From NCBI GenBank assembly GCA_934757275.1, contig CAKVLN010000002.1:186001-250000 (forward strand): a DNA stretch of 64,000 nucleotides, given 5' to 3'. Source of the stretch: an uncultured Candidatus Melainabacteria bacterium. GTDB lineage: Bacteria; Cyanobacteriota; Vampirovibrionia; Gastranaerophilales; Gastranaerophilaceae. The translations under genes were made by a program, and so were the position numbers. The notes under the pieces are model-generated. The model searched no databases. It was not told the origin of the DNA and worked only from the letters and a program-made list of their open reading frames with translations. Below are positions 45,652 through 53,533 of the stretch, piece after piece (the first letter of the stretch is position 1; every line of letters starts with the position of its first letter).

Positions 45652-45710
45652 AACAGAAACATTAATTATGAGTGGGAACATTTTCCACACCATCACAGGG
45701 AAGGAGTACT

Positions 45711-46247
45711 ATGGAAACTAATTTTATATTTGCAGGTTTTGGCGGACAAGGTGTGCTATTAGCTGGTACGGTTCTTGCAAATGCTTTTATGCTTGAAGGT
45801 AAAAATGTTACTTGGTACCCTTGTTACGGTGCTGAAATGAGAGGTGGTACTGTTAACTGCGAAATCGTTGTTTCTGATTCAGAAGTAAGTTCTGTCCATA
45901 AGCAAGACGCAGACTACGCAATAGTTTTAAATCAACAATCCTTCGATAAGTTTGTAAAAAGACTAAAAAAAGGTGGCACAATAGTTGCCAATTCAACTCT
46001 TGTTGCAGAAACTCGTCCTAGAGAGGACATCAAATATGTATTTGCGCCAATGACGAAACTTGCAAATGAACTAGGTACTAGCAAAGTTACAAACGTTGTG
46101 TCACTTGGTGTTCTAGCCTCTGTTTGCGAAGTTGTTTCAAAAGAATATTTAGCTAAAGCCATAGAAAAAGTTTTAGGTCAAAAGAAGAAAGACTTGTTAC
46201 CGCTTAACTTGAAAGCCTTAGATGCTTCTTGTGCAAATTGTGTTTAG
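45711..46247 (+). CDS. korC: 2-oxoglutarate ferredoxin oxidoreductase, gamma subunit
   Basis: A 178-residue subunit completing the KorABCD complex. FAGFGGQGVLLAGTVLANA and CYGAEMRGGTVNCEIV are family motifs. The ATG at 45711 follows GGAAGGAG. The 59-bp gap before it holds a GTGGGAACATTTTCCACAC inverted repeat. Confidence 0.92.
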   Translation: METNFIFAGFGGQGVLLAGTVLANAFMLEGKNVTWYPCYGAEMRGGTVNCEIVVSDSEVSSVHKQDADYAIVLNQQSFDKFVKRLKKGGTIVANSTLVAETRPREDIKYVFAPMTKLANELGTSKVTNVVSLGVLASVCEVVSKEYLAKAIEKVLGQKKKDLLPLNLKALDASCANCV

Positions 46248-46255
46248 AGAAATTT

Positions 46256-47284
46256 ATGAGCTTAATATCGATATTAAAACGAAAAAATCGTAAAACATTA
46301 TTTACAACACCCAGTCACGATGGGAAGTTGTGTATTTACCATAAGTTTTACCAGTGGTATCGTTCTGATATTTCAGAGGTTGATGCTTATAATCCAGAAG
46401 AAGCTTTAGAATTGGCAGAAAAGAAAGCCACAAAAATTTATGGCACTCAATCGACTCATTTTTTAACAAATGGTTCTTCTTGCGGAATAATAGCTTCAAC
46501 TCTTGCGACCTGCAAAAGAGGTGACAAATTGCTTATTTGGAACAAATCTCACCCTTGTCACAGAAATGCTGGTATGTTAGCAGGTGCTGAAATTATTGAG
46601 TACGAACTTCCATACAACAAAGAGTGGGGAATATACGAAAGACTTGAAAATATTGACGAACTTTTAGACAAGTATTCGCCAAAAGCAATCATAGTAACAT
46701 CACCTAGTTACGAGGGGATTGTTTCTGATATTCCTAAAATCAGTGAGGCTTGTAAAAAGCGTGGCATTTATTTAATTGTAGACGAAGCTCATGGAGCTTT
46801 GTATCCGTTTTCAGAAGAATTGCCACAAAGTGCTATTAAATACGCAGATTTTACCGTTCAATCTCTGCATAAAACTGCAGGAGGAATCAATCCAACAGCT
46901 TTATTGCATTGTAATTGCGATTTAGATATAAAAAAAGCACTTAAAATGATTAGCACCACCTCGCCATCATATCCAATGTTGGCTACAATAGAGGCTAATA
47001 TAAAATTTTTGAATAGCAAAAAAGGACGCAAAAAAATTGCTGAATTGATTTCTCAAATCAAAGAGATTAAATCAGAGCTAACGAATTTAGAATTTTATGG
47101 CGACGATATTACAAAAATTTTAGTAAAAAAATCTGGTCTAACTGGTTTTGAATTGTCTGAAATACTTTTCGATAAGTTGAATATTGAAGATGAACGCACA
47201 AACGAAAAATCGACAATGCTTTTGACAGGCTTAGGGACGACAAAAGAGAAATTAAATCGCTTGAAAAAATTGAAAAACATATAA
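46256..47284 (+). CDS. PLP-dependent Orn/Lys/Arg decarboxylase-like protein
   Basis: A 342-residue fold-type I PLP enzyme. FLTNGSSCGI, IVTSPSYEGIVSDI, LIVDEAHGAL and VQSLHKTAGGINPTA (Schiff-base Lys) follow the order of the ornithine/lysine/arginine decarboxylase large domain. The usual C-terminal domain is mostly missing, as in some short family members. The ATG 46256 lies 8 bp after korC, so it is probably co-transcribed. Substrate cannot be assigned. A terminator follows. Confidence 0.8.
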   Translation: MSLISILKRKNRKTLFTTPSHDGKLCIYHKFYQWYRSDISEVDAYNPEEALELAEKKATKIYGTQSTHFLTNGSSCGIIASTLATCKRGDKLLIWNKSHPCHRNAGMLAGAEIIEYELPYNKEWGIYERLENIDELLDKYSPKAIIVTSPSYEGIVSDIPKISEACKKRGIYLIVDEAHGALYPFSEELPQSAIKYADFTVQSLHKTAGGINPTALLHCNCDLDIKKALKMISTTSPSYPMLATIEANIKFLNSKKGRKKIAELISQIKEIKSELTNLEFYGDDITKILVKKSGLTGFELSEILFDKLNIEDERTNEKSTMLLTGLGTTKEKLNRLKKLKNI

Positions 47285-47287
47285 AAG

Positions 47288-47323
47288 AACTGGTGTTATC
47301 ATTTTTGATAACACCAGTTTTTT
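47288..47323. terminator. Bidirectional terminator
   Basis: AACTGGTGTTATC and GATAACACCAGTT pair perfectly around ATTTTT, followed by a T run. It separates convergent operons. Confidence 0.92.
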
Positions 47324-47328
47324 AAAGT

Positions 47329-47877
47329 CTATTTTATCAAAGCTTGAACTTCTTTGAATTTAGGATTTTTTGCACTCTTCAACCATTCAAACAACGCAAT
47401 TTCAGTTGTCAAAAGGTGTGCGCCATTTTCCTTCATTCTATCTAATCCTGCCAGATATTCATATTCTGCACGGCTTCCGCAAGCATCTTTGATTACAGAA
47501 ACATCAAAACCTTCTTGAATAAGTGCATTGGTCGTTTGACTTACACAAATATGAGTTTCAATACCAAATATTACAACTTGTTTTTTACCAAGTTTTTTAA
47601 GTGCATCTTTAACCTCTTTGTTCTCTAAAGCTGAAAAAGCAGTTTTTTCAAAGTATTGAGTATCTTCTGGCAAAACGTTTTTCAAGCTTTCAACAGTTGC
47701 ACCCAAACCCTTTGGATACTGTTCTGTTACAACAACTGGAATACCTAGAATTTTTGCAGTGTTTGCAACAGTTGTAGCTTTTTTTTCTAATGATGCTTTA
47801 TTAAAAACTGCATTCAAAAGTTTTTCTTGGACATCAATAACTACTAATACGCTATCTTCAATGTTAAGTATTGTCAT
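47329..47877 (-). CDS. Isochorismatase-family cysteine hydrolase
   Basis: A 182-residue hydrolase of the isochorismatase-like fold. VLVVIDVQEKLL carries the catalytic Asp, TEQYPKGLG the Lys, and ETHICVSQT the nucleophilic Cys. This YcaC-like group includes amidases of unknown substrate. It overlaps the receiver-like gene by 14 bp and is the last gene of the ftsEX-containing operon. Confidence 0.88.
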   Translation of the reverse strand: MTILNIEDSVLVVIDVQEKLLNAVFNKASLEKKATTVANTAKILGIPVVVTEQYPKGLGATVESLKNVLPEDTQYFEKTAFSALENKEVKDALKKLGKKQVVIFGIETHICVSQTTNALIQEGFDVSVIKDACGSRAEYEYLAGLDRMKENGAHLLTTEIALFEWLKSAKNPKFKEVQALIK

Positions 47878-49048
47878 CGTTTATTTCCTTTCTAAATTCT
47901 TCTATAAAGTGTTCTAACAAATCTTCTAAAAAACCTGTTTCAAATTCCTTTGGATCAAGAGAAATTCTTTTGGGCGGAATAGCATTTGCAGATTGATACA
48001 CAATATCAATATTAATTTTAGTAAAACCTGCCGTTGTAATAGTCAATGTTGCACCTGCATTTCTGCCCGTAATTTTCAAATACCCATGACCGTCAACAAC
48101 ATTTTGTTCAATATTCATACCAAAAAGTTTGTCGTTGAATTTTTGCTGCGTCATATACAAAACTGGACTTATCGTATTATCAAACTTTTTGTTATACTCT
48201 TGACGGTACATTTTGAAATTTGTAATCTCTTTTTCTGCGCTTTCGCTTTCGTTCACTTTGCTAAAATTTATCGCCTCGTGCAAACGATTAAGCACCTCAT
48301 TTATCAACTGTTGACGCACTTTGCCGACGGTATTTGCAAACCCAGCATAAATTTGTTCAGGAATATCGTTTTTAATTTTTTCCCAAAGTTTCTTAGCTGC
48401 TGCAACATCAATATCCCAAAGCAAAAGAAAATATTTATTTGTCGCGTAATTCATCAGAATATCGTTTTTTCTGATATTATTCAAAATTAAAGTTTCAATC
48501 TGGTTTGACTGTAACAAAAATTTTGTTTTATCATTAGGGGAAATCGCAACTAAAACGGCTTTTCTGCCCGTAGAATTAATAACCTGCAACTCTTTGTCCA
48601 GAATTGTTGCATAGTCAATAAAAACTTCATTATTTTTGAGAACCAAATTATTTCTAACAAGCATCTCTCTGTATTGAAGATTTTTCATCAAAATTGATGC
48701 CATATTTAAACCATTGGCAAGTTTTGCAGAAAACTCATCATCTGTCGTAAAGGGAGTTAGAAACGCCAAAGCACCCAATTTGTAAACCTGCAAACGCAAC
48801 TCTTCATTTTCATTAAATGCAAAAATTAGCGAAGGAAGATTTTTAACTAACTTTAAAAGCTCTATAGTTTTTGTAATGGCATTTTCACTATTTATTATGA
48901 GCAGGGAAGTTGTTAATAAATGAATTTTTTCTGGTACTTCATCAAAACCGAATTTAAAAAGTTCGTCACTCTTTCTTAGATTTAATTTTGGACTAATATA
49001 TTCAAAAAAATCTACATCATCAGAAATAAGTACGATTCGGCTTTGCAT
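47864..49048 (-). CDS. Degenerate receiver/GGDEF-like protein
   Basis: A 394-residue protein. Residues 1-115 resemble a response-regulator receiver (RIVLISDDVDFFEYI, LGALAFLTPF) with weakened phosphorylation site. Residues 125-265 have the spacing of a GGDEF domain (RKNDILMNYATNKYFLLLWDI) but the GGDEF motif itself is absent, so cyclic-di-GMP synthesis is unlikely. The last 120 residues are unassigned. It sits between an HDOD gene and the isochorismatase gene. Confidence 0.65.
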   Translation of the reverse strand: MQSRIVLISDDVDFFEYISPKLNLRKSDELFKFGFDEVPEKIHLLTTSLLIINSENAITKTIELLKLVKNLPSLIFAFNENEELRLQVYKLGALAFLTPFTTDDEFSAKLANGLNMASILMKNLQYREMLVRNNLVLKNNEVFIDYATILDKELQVINSTGRKAVLVAISPNDKTKFLLQSNQIETLILNNIRKNDILMNYATNKYFLLLWDIDVAAAKKLWEKIKNDIPEQIYAGFANTVGKVRQQLINEVLNRLHEAINFSKVNESESAEKEITNFKMYRQEYNKKFDNTISPVLYMTQQKFNDKLFGMNIEQNVVDGHGYLKITGRNAGATLTITTAGFTKINIDIVYQSANAIPPKRISLDPKEFETGFLEDLLEHFIEEFRKEINDDNT

Positions 49049-49074
49049 ATTATTTCAATTATTTCTCCATAAAC

Positions 49075-49872
49075 TTATGCCAATTCAGCAATCAACAAGT
49101 CAGCTTTTTGCATGATAGCATCTCTTAAATCATCAAGGTCTTCAAAATCAATACCTAATGTTTTTATAAAATCTTTGTCCACAGAACTTGAATCATAGTT
49201 ATCTTGAACAAGTTTGTCTATAAAGCAAACTAAATTACAAGGAACTGGTATTGATGATAAAGAAGGTGCGTGGTGATATGAGATAATATTCGCTAACAAT
49301 ATCGGCAACTGCCATCTTTTTGCTAACAAAGAACCTGTTCTAACGTGGTCACTTTCAAAATACTTACGTTCAGCATCTAGAATATCAGTACCCATTTCCA
49401 CTGCGTTCAAAACTTTTGTATAAAGTTTTTCATTAGTCATTTGCAAAACCATTTTACCAACATCATGAACAAAACCAGCGATAAACGCCTCATCGGAGTC
49501 CATAATTTTTGTTAAATTTGCCAAATATTCGCAACCAGCTGCTACACGCATTGAGTGTTTCCAAAGCTCCTTGTCACCTTGATTTGACATCATTGGTTTC
49601 ATTGCTACAGCAACAATGATATTTTTAACTTTTACCATGCCTAATAATGAGAGTGCAATATTAATTGAACTTATTTGTTGCGAAAAACCATAATAGGCAG
49701 AATTAACCAGTGCCAAAATTTTTATGGTTAAGGATTGATCAAACATTACAATGTCGCCTAATTCTTTCATACTAGCAGTTGATTTTTTCATTACATTCAA
49801 AGCTTTAACAATTACGCTAGGCATTGCTTGTATGTCTTTTACGCCATTTACTAATTCGATAGTTTTATCCAT
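49075..49872 (-). CDS. HDOD-domain protein
   Basis: A 265-residue regulator. The HDOD domain covers residues 15-210, with KILALVNSAYYGFSQQISSI early and FVHDVGKM and SYHHAP later, so part of the HD-type metal site is kept. HDOD proteins act in signalling, often with cyclic-di-GMP or RNA decay links. It lies 11 bp after ftsX and 26 bp before the receiver-like gene. Confidence 0.88.
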   Translation of the reverse strand: MDKTIELVNGVKDIQAMPSVIVKALNVMKKSTASMKELGDIVMFDQSLTIKILALVNSAYYGFSQQISSINIALSLLGMVKVKNIIVAVAMKPMMSNQGDKELWKHSMRVAAGCEYLANLTKIMDSDEAFIAGFVHDVGKMVLQMTNEKLYTKVLNAVEMGTDILDAERKYFESDHVRTGSLLAKRWQLPILLANIISYHHAPSLSSIPVPCNLVCFIDKLVQDNYDSSSVDKDFIKTLGIDFEDLDDLRDAIMQKADLLIAELA

Positions 49873-49883
49873 ATAATTTCACC

Positions 49884-50792
49884 TTAAACTTGCAAGTGTT
49901 TTTTGATAGAAAGTAAGCTTCCACTTGCACCAAAAGCTGTACCAATTATCAATAAAGTTGTTATAACTATATTTTGTGCATAAACAGGGTTGGGTATCAA
50001 GAAAAATTTATGAACATTCATCAATAGACCTTGAATCCAATTTAGAGGCAATACTGCTATAACAGAGGATACAAAGCCATAAAATGCCCCCTGCATAACA
50101 AGTGGAGTTTTAATATACCAGTTACTAACTCCCATCAAACGCATAATTTCAATTTCGTCTTTTCTCGATTGAATTACTAATTGAATTGTATTGTTAATAA
50201 TAGTTATTGTTAAAGCAGCAGAAATTATGATTACAAAAACCATAGAGGTATTTACAACATTTGTAAGCATTTGCATCTTTTTGGCCAACTCTTTTGCGTA
50301 ACCCAAATCCTCAACGCCCGCAATAGGCTTGATATTTGAGAATACCGCATCAATGTTATCTGGTTTATCTACTTTTACTCGCAAAGTGTTTGGAAGAGGG
50401 TTAGCAATATCATGCAAGCCCAACTCTTGTTTCATACTCTGCCAAGATTCCTCTTTTGTTTTCAAATCAACAGATTTAACATGTTCAATCTGCTTGATTC
50501 TCTCCTTCACGATAGAAGGTGAGGCATCATTTTTCAAATAAACCGAGATTTCAAGTACATTACCAAGCTCGTTTGCAAAAGTTGATAATGACAAAGTAAA
50601 TCTGAACAATACACCGAAAATAGTCAAAATTGCAGCCATTGTCGTAATGATAACAAGGTTTATAATCCCTGTTCTTTTAATGTCATTAACTGCTTCCATG
50701 ACTATGCGGTAAGAGATTCTTAATTCACATAACCAATCTTTTGGAATGTGTTTTTTTACCTGTTTTTTTAACTCTTGTCTGCTATTGTCCAT
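49884..50792 (-). CDS. ftsX: Cell division protein FtsX
   Basis: A 302-residue permease-like subunit with four membrane helices and an extracellular loop between helix 1 (about 45-65) and helix 2 (about 190). Signalling through FtsEX activates peptidoglycan hydrolases at the septum. MRLMGVSNWYIKTPLVMQGAFYG is the family loop. It overlaps ftsE by 11 bp. Confidence 0.93.
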   Translation of the reverse strand: MDNSRQELKKQVKKHIPKDWLCELRISYRIVMEAVNDIKRTGIINLVIITTMAAILTIFGVLFRFTLSLSTFANELGNVLEISVYLKNDASPSIVKERIKQIEHVKSVDLKTKEESWQSMKQELGLHDIANPLPNTLRVKVDKPDNIDAVFSNIKPIAGVEDLGYAKELAKKMQMLTNVVNTSMVFVIIISAALTITIINNTIQLVIQSRKDEIEIMRLMGVSNWYIKTPLVMQGAFYGFVSSVIAVLPLNWIQGLLMNVHKFFLIPNPVYAQNIVITTLLIIGTAFGASGSLLSIKKHLQV

Positions 50793-51459
50793 AAGTACCT
50801 GCCTGAATATCTCTTATAATTTCGCCTTTTTCAAGAGTTAAAACTCTCTTTCTAAATCTATCCACCAAAGTGTAATCGTGAGTAGATACGATTACTGTAA
50901 TACCTCTTTGGTTAATTTGTTCTAAGATTTGCATGATTTCTAATGAGTTTTTAGGGTCAAGATTACCTGTAGGCTCATCTGCAATCAACAATGGTGGCCC
51001 ATTTACCAAAGCTCTTGCAATACTTACACGTTGTTGTTCACCGCCTGATAGCTCAGAAGGTTTTGCCTTTGCTTTGTCTAAAAGTCCAACTACTTTCAAC
51101 GCACCAGTTACACGAGTTCTGATATCTGCAGAACTTATGCCTAAAGTTCTGATTACATACGCAATATTATCATATACGCTTTGATTTTGAAGTAACTTGT
51201 AATCCTGAAATACAATTCCCATGCATCTTCTCAAGTTTGGCACTTTTTCTGGTGGCAAATTCGCAATATTTATACCACCAATTAGCACAGTGCCTGTTGT
51301 AGGTGTTTCTTCTTTGTAAAGCATTTTTATTAGCGTAGATTTACCTGCGCCAGACGCACCAGTAATAAACACAAATTCGCCAGACAAAATATCTAAGTTT
51401 ATGTTTTTTAGTGCATAATTGTTTTTATATTTTTTAGTAACGGATCTTAATTGTATCAT
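50782..51459 (-). CDS. ftsE: Cell division ATP-binding protein FtsE
   Basis: A 225-residue ABC ATPase. GASGAGKST is Walker A, LSGGEQQRVSIARAL the signature and LLIADEPTGNLDP Walker B. It works with FtsX. It overlaps both tktC and ftsX, so the genes are translationally coupled. Confidence 0.95.
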   Translation of the reverse strand: MIQLRSVTKKYKNNYALKNINLDILSGEFVFITGASGAGKSTLIKMLYKEETPTTGTVLIGGINIANLPPEKVPNLRRCMGIVFQDYKLLQNQSVYDNIAYVIRTLGISSADIRTRVTGALKVVGLLDKAKAKPSELSGGEQQRVSIARALVNGPPLLIADEPTGNLDPKNSLEIMQILEQINQRGITVIVSTHDYTLVDRFRKRVLTLEKGEIIRDIQAGTYGQ

Positions 51460-52403
51460 TTTTTCAACTCAATAATCTTATTTGCTATACTTTCTGCATC
51501 TAAACCATAGTGCTTTAATAATTCATTTGGAGTTCCACTTTGACCAAATGTGTCATTTATACCAATTCTAAGAACTTTATGCGGAGCGTTTTCTGAAAGA
51601 GTTTCGCATACTGCAGAACCTAAACCGCCTAAAATTGAATGGTTTTCAACAGTTACAGCTAAGCCTGTTTTGTTTACGCTCTCTACAATTGTCTTTGTAT
51701 CCAAAGGTTTAATTACTGGAATATTGATAATTTCAGCATCAATGCCTTTGCTTTGTAAAATTTCATTAGCCTTCATAACCTCTGCCAACAAATCGCCTGT
51801 TACGAAAACGCTTACGTCTTTACCTTCTTTTAATGTAACTGCTTTATTGATATCTAGCTCATAGTTTTCATCAAAAATTTCAGGAACATTCATTCTTGAA
51901 AGTCTTATGTAAACAGGCCCACTGTGCTTTGCAGCATACCTAACGGCTTGGCGAGTTTGGTTATAATCACCTGGGACAAGAACTGTCATATTTGGAAGCC
52001 CTCTCATAAGAGAAATATCTTCTAGAGCTTGGTGGCTTGCACCATCTTCGCCTACAGTAATTCCGCCATGCGCACCAATAACTTTTACGTTACCTTTTTG
52101 GTAGCAAATAGAGTTTCTGATTTGGTCATAAGCTCGACCAGTCGCAAACACTGCAAAGGTTGCAGCAAAAGGAATTTTGCCTTCTAAAGACAAACCTAAA
52201 GCAGTTGTCATCAAATCTTGCTCTGCAATACCAACATCAAAAAATCTTTCTGGGAACTTTTTGGCAAAAATTGAAGTTTGAGTAGAACCAGATAAATCTG
52301 CATCTAATGCAACTATATCTTCGTTTTGTTCACCTAAGAACGCCAATTCTTCACCAAATGCGCCTCTAATAGATTTTTTTACTTCGTAATTAATAGTTCT
52401 CAT
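51456..52403 (-). CDS. Transketolase, C-terminal subunit
   Basis: A 315-residue half of a split transketolase (pyrimidine-binding and C-terminal domains). DADLSGSTQT, RFFDVGIAEQDLM, GAHGGITVGEDGASHQALED and GQSGTPNELLKHYGL match the C-terminal subunit. The N-terminal half that binds the diphosphate is not adjacent and not found in this window, so it must be encoded elsewhere. It starts the six-gene operon with ftsEX. Confidence 0.9.
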   Translation of the reverse strand: MRTINYEVKKSIRGAFGEELAFLGEQNEDIVALDADLSGSTQTSIFAKKFPERFFDVGIAEQDLMTTALGLSLEGKIPFAATFAVFATGRAYDQIRNSICYQKGNVKVIGAHGGITVGEDGASHQALEDISLMRGLPNMTVLVPGDYNQTRQAVRYAAKHSGPVYIRLSRMNVPEIFDENYELDINKAVTLKEGKDVSVFVTGDLLAEVMKANEILQSKGIDAEIINIPVIKPLDTKTIVESVNKTGLAVTVENHSILGGLGSAVCETLSENAPHKVLRIGINDTFGQSGTPNELLKHYGLDAESIANKIIELKK

Positions 52404-52463
52404 ATTCCCCCTCTAGTTAAAAAAATTATACCATAGATACGGAAAAATGAAAACAAAAAAAGC

Positions 52464-52697
52464 CTAGCCTTTGAAATAATCGCAAATTAGTTTTTCCTTT
52501 TTAGAAAAAACTTTTTTAACCTTCTCAATGATAGGATTTTTTTCAAGCTCTTCTAATTCTTTTTTTAAAATAGCTTTTTCTAAAATCAGAGTGTTGTAAA
52601 GCTGGTTACAAATATCTGAAGATGACTGGTGTAAATGTAGTTTTTTAATTTGTAATTCTTTTAGTTGAATTTGTTTTTTAAGCTGATTCTTGTTCAC
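52464..52697 (-). CDS. Small coiled-coil protein, 77 aa
   Basis: A Lys/Leu-rich protein of unknown family, coiled coil from residues 5-30 and 40-60. A GTG start follows AGAGGT. The T run downstream could end transcription. A small DNA- or membrane-interacting protein is possible; codon usage looks like its neighbours. Confidence 0.55.
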   Translation of the reverse strand: MNKNQLKKQIQLKELQIKKLHLHQSSSDICNQLYNTLILEKAILKKELEELEKNPIIEKVKKVFSKKEKLICDYFKG

Positions 52698-52794
52698 AAA
52701 AGACCTCTTTATACTAAGATTATAACTTATAGTATAAATTTACAATCAGTCTTTTAGATGATTTAATTAAATTTCGCTGATTTAGCTATTGAGT

Positions 52795-52864
52795 TTATAA
52801 AACCCTCTCCCTAGCCCTCCCCCAAAGGGAGGGAATAACTGAATACGTCCAATTGACGCTATTT
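52795..52864. repeat. Repeat module before the GIY-YIG unit
   Basis: aaaccctctccctagccctc followed by CCCAAAGGGAGGGAA belongs to the ctctccc-type module also at 21525-21585. It lies directly next to the first 63-bp element. Confidence 0.55.
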
Positions 52865-52927
52865 GGGTCATTCTGAACCCGATTAGGGTGAAGAATCCAG
52901 CTGGTTAATAACTATTACCATTTAGTC
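52865..52927 (+). repeat. 63-bp palindromic element, copy with ACCC/GGGT stem
   Basis: Reads gtcattctga, then ACCC-GATTA-GGGT, then gaagaatccagc and an AT-rich tail (gttaataactattacc). It is the left inverted repeat of the GIY-YIG unit. Confidence 0.8.
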
Positions 52928-52954
52928 TGAAATTTTTTGTATTAAAATCAATAT

Positions 52955-53248
52955 ATGGACAAATTGGGTTATGTTTATATACTTTGTAGCAAACGCAATG
53001 GAACTTTATACATAGGCGTTACTTCTGATTTAAAGAAACGTATATGGCAACATAAAAATAAAGTAGTAAAAGGTTTTACTGAAAAATACGGAATTGATAA
53101 GCTTTGTTATTATGAAGTTTGTCCAGATATGCTTTCTGCAATTGGACGAGAAAAAGAATTAAAAAAACTCCGTAGAAAAGAAAAATTGGAACTGATAGAA
53201 ACAAATAATCCAGATTGGTTTGATTTGTATTACAAAATTGTAGATTAA
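52955..53248 (+). CDS. GIY-YIG single-domain endonuclease
   Basis: A 97-residue protein consisting only of a GIY-YIG nuclease domain, UPF0213-like. GYVYILCSKRNGTLYIGVTSDL gives the paired Tyr strands, KRIWQHKN the catalytic Arg helix, and AIGREKELKKLRR the Glu-containing helix. No Shine-Dalgarno site is visible; the -10-like TATTAAAAT lies near the ATG. It is enclosed by inverted 63-bp repeats, a configuration that suggests it may act on them. Ordinary repair or housekeeping use is the alternative. Confidence 0.88.
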   Translation: MDKLGYVYILCSKRNGTLYIGVTSDLKKRIWQHKNKVVKGFTEKYGIDKLCYYEVCPDMLSAIGREKELKKLRRKEKLELIETNNPDWFDLYYKIVD

Positions 53249-53304
53249 ATGGATATAGTTTATAAAAGGCTGGATTCTTCGTGCTAATCGCACTCAGAAT
53301 GACG
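53243..53304 (-). repeat. 63-bp palindromic element, copy with GTGC/GCAC stem
   Basis: Reverse orientation, stem GTGC-GATTA-GCAC, right inverted repeat of the GIY-YIG unit; its outer end contains the gene's stop codon. Confidence 0.8.
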
Positions 53305-53360
53305 CAAGACTTGTTAACTTAACGCAAAATACAATAAAAGACGCCAAATAAGCAAATCTC

Positions 53361-53423
53361 GGGTCATTCTGAACCCGATTAGGGTGAAGAATCCAGCTGG
53401 TTAATAACTATTTTCATTTAATT
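53361..53423 (+). repeat. 63-bp palindromic element, third copy here
   Basis: Forward orientation with the ACCC/GGGT stem, nearly identical to the copy at 52865. It is followed to 53530 by the cacccgcattcgtaac module with a CCTCCCTAACTAGGGAGG palindrome. Confidence 0.8.
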
Positions 53424-53533
53424 GATACCCACCCGCATTCGTAACTTTCGCAAAGCTCAAGTACGACTGCGACCTCCCTAACTAGGGAGGTTCACAGAAA
53501 AGTAGGGTGCGGTCGTTTGACGCACCAATAACT

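Larger units (their letters stand above)
52865..53304 (+). mobile_element. Candidate palindrome-bounded GIY-YIG mobile unit
   Basis: Two copies of the 63-bp element face each other in opposite orientation around a single gene, giving terminal inverted repeats that align along their whole length. The left copy ends about 27 bp before the gene start and the right copy includes its stop codon. Solo copies occur elsewhere in the window. No target duplication is clear. Mobility is inferred. Confidence 0.5.
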
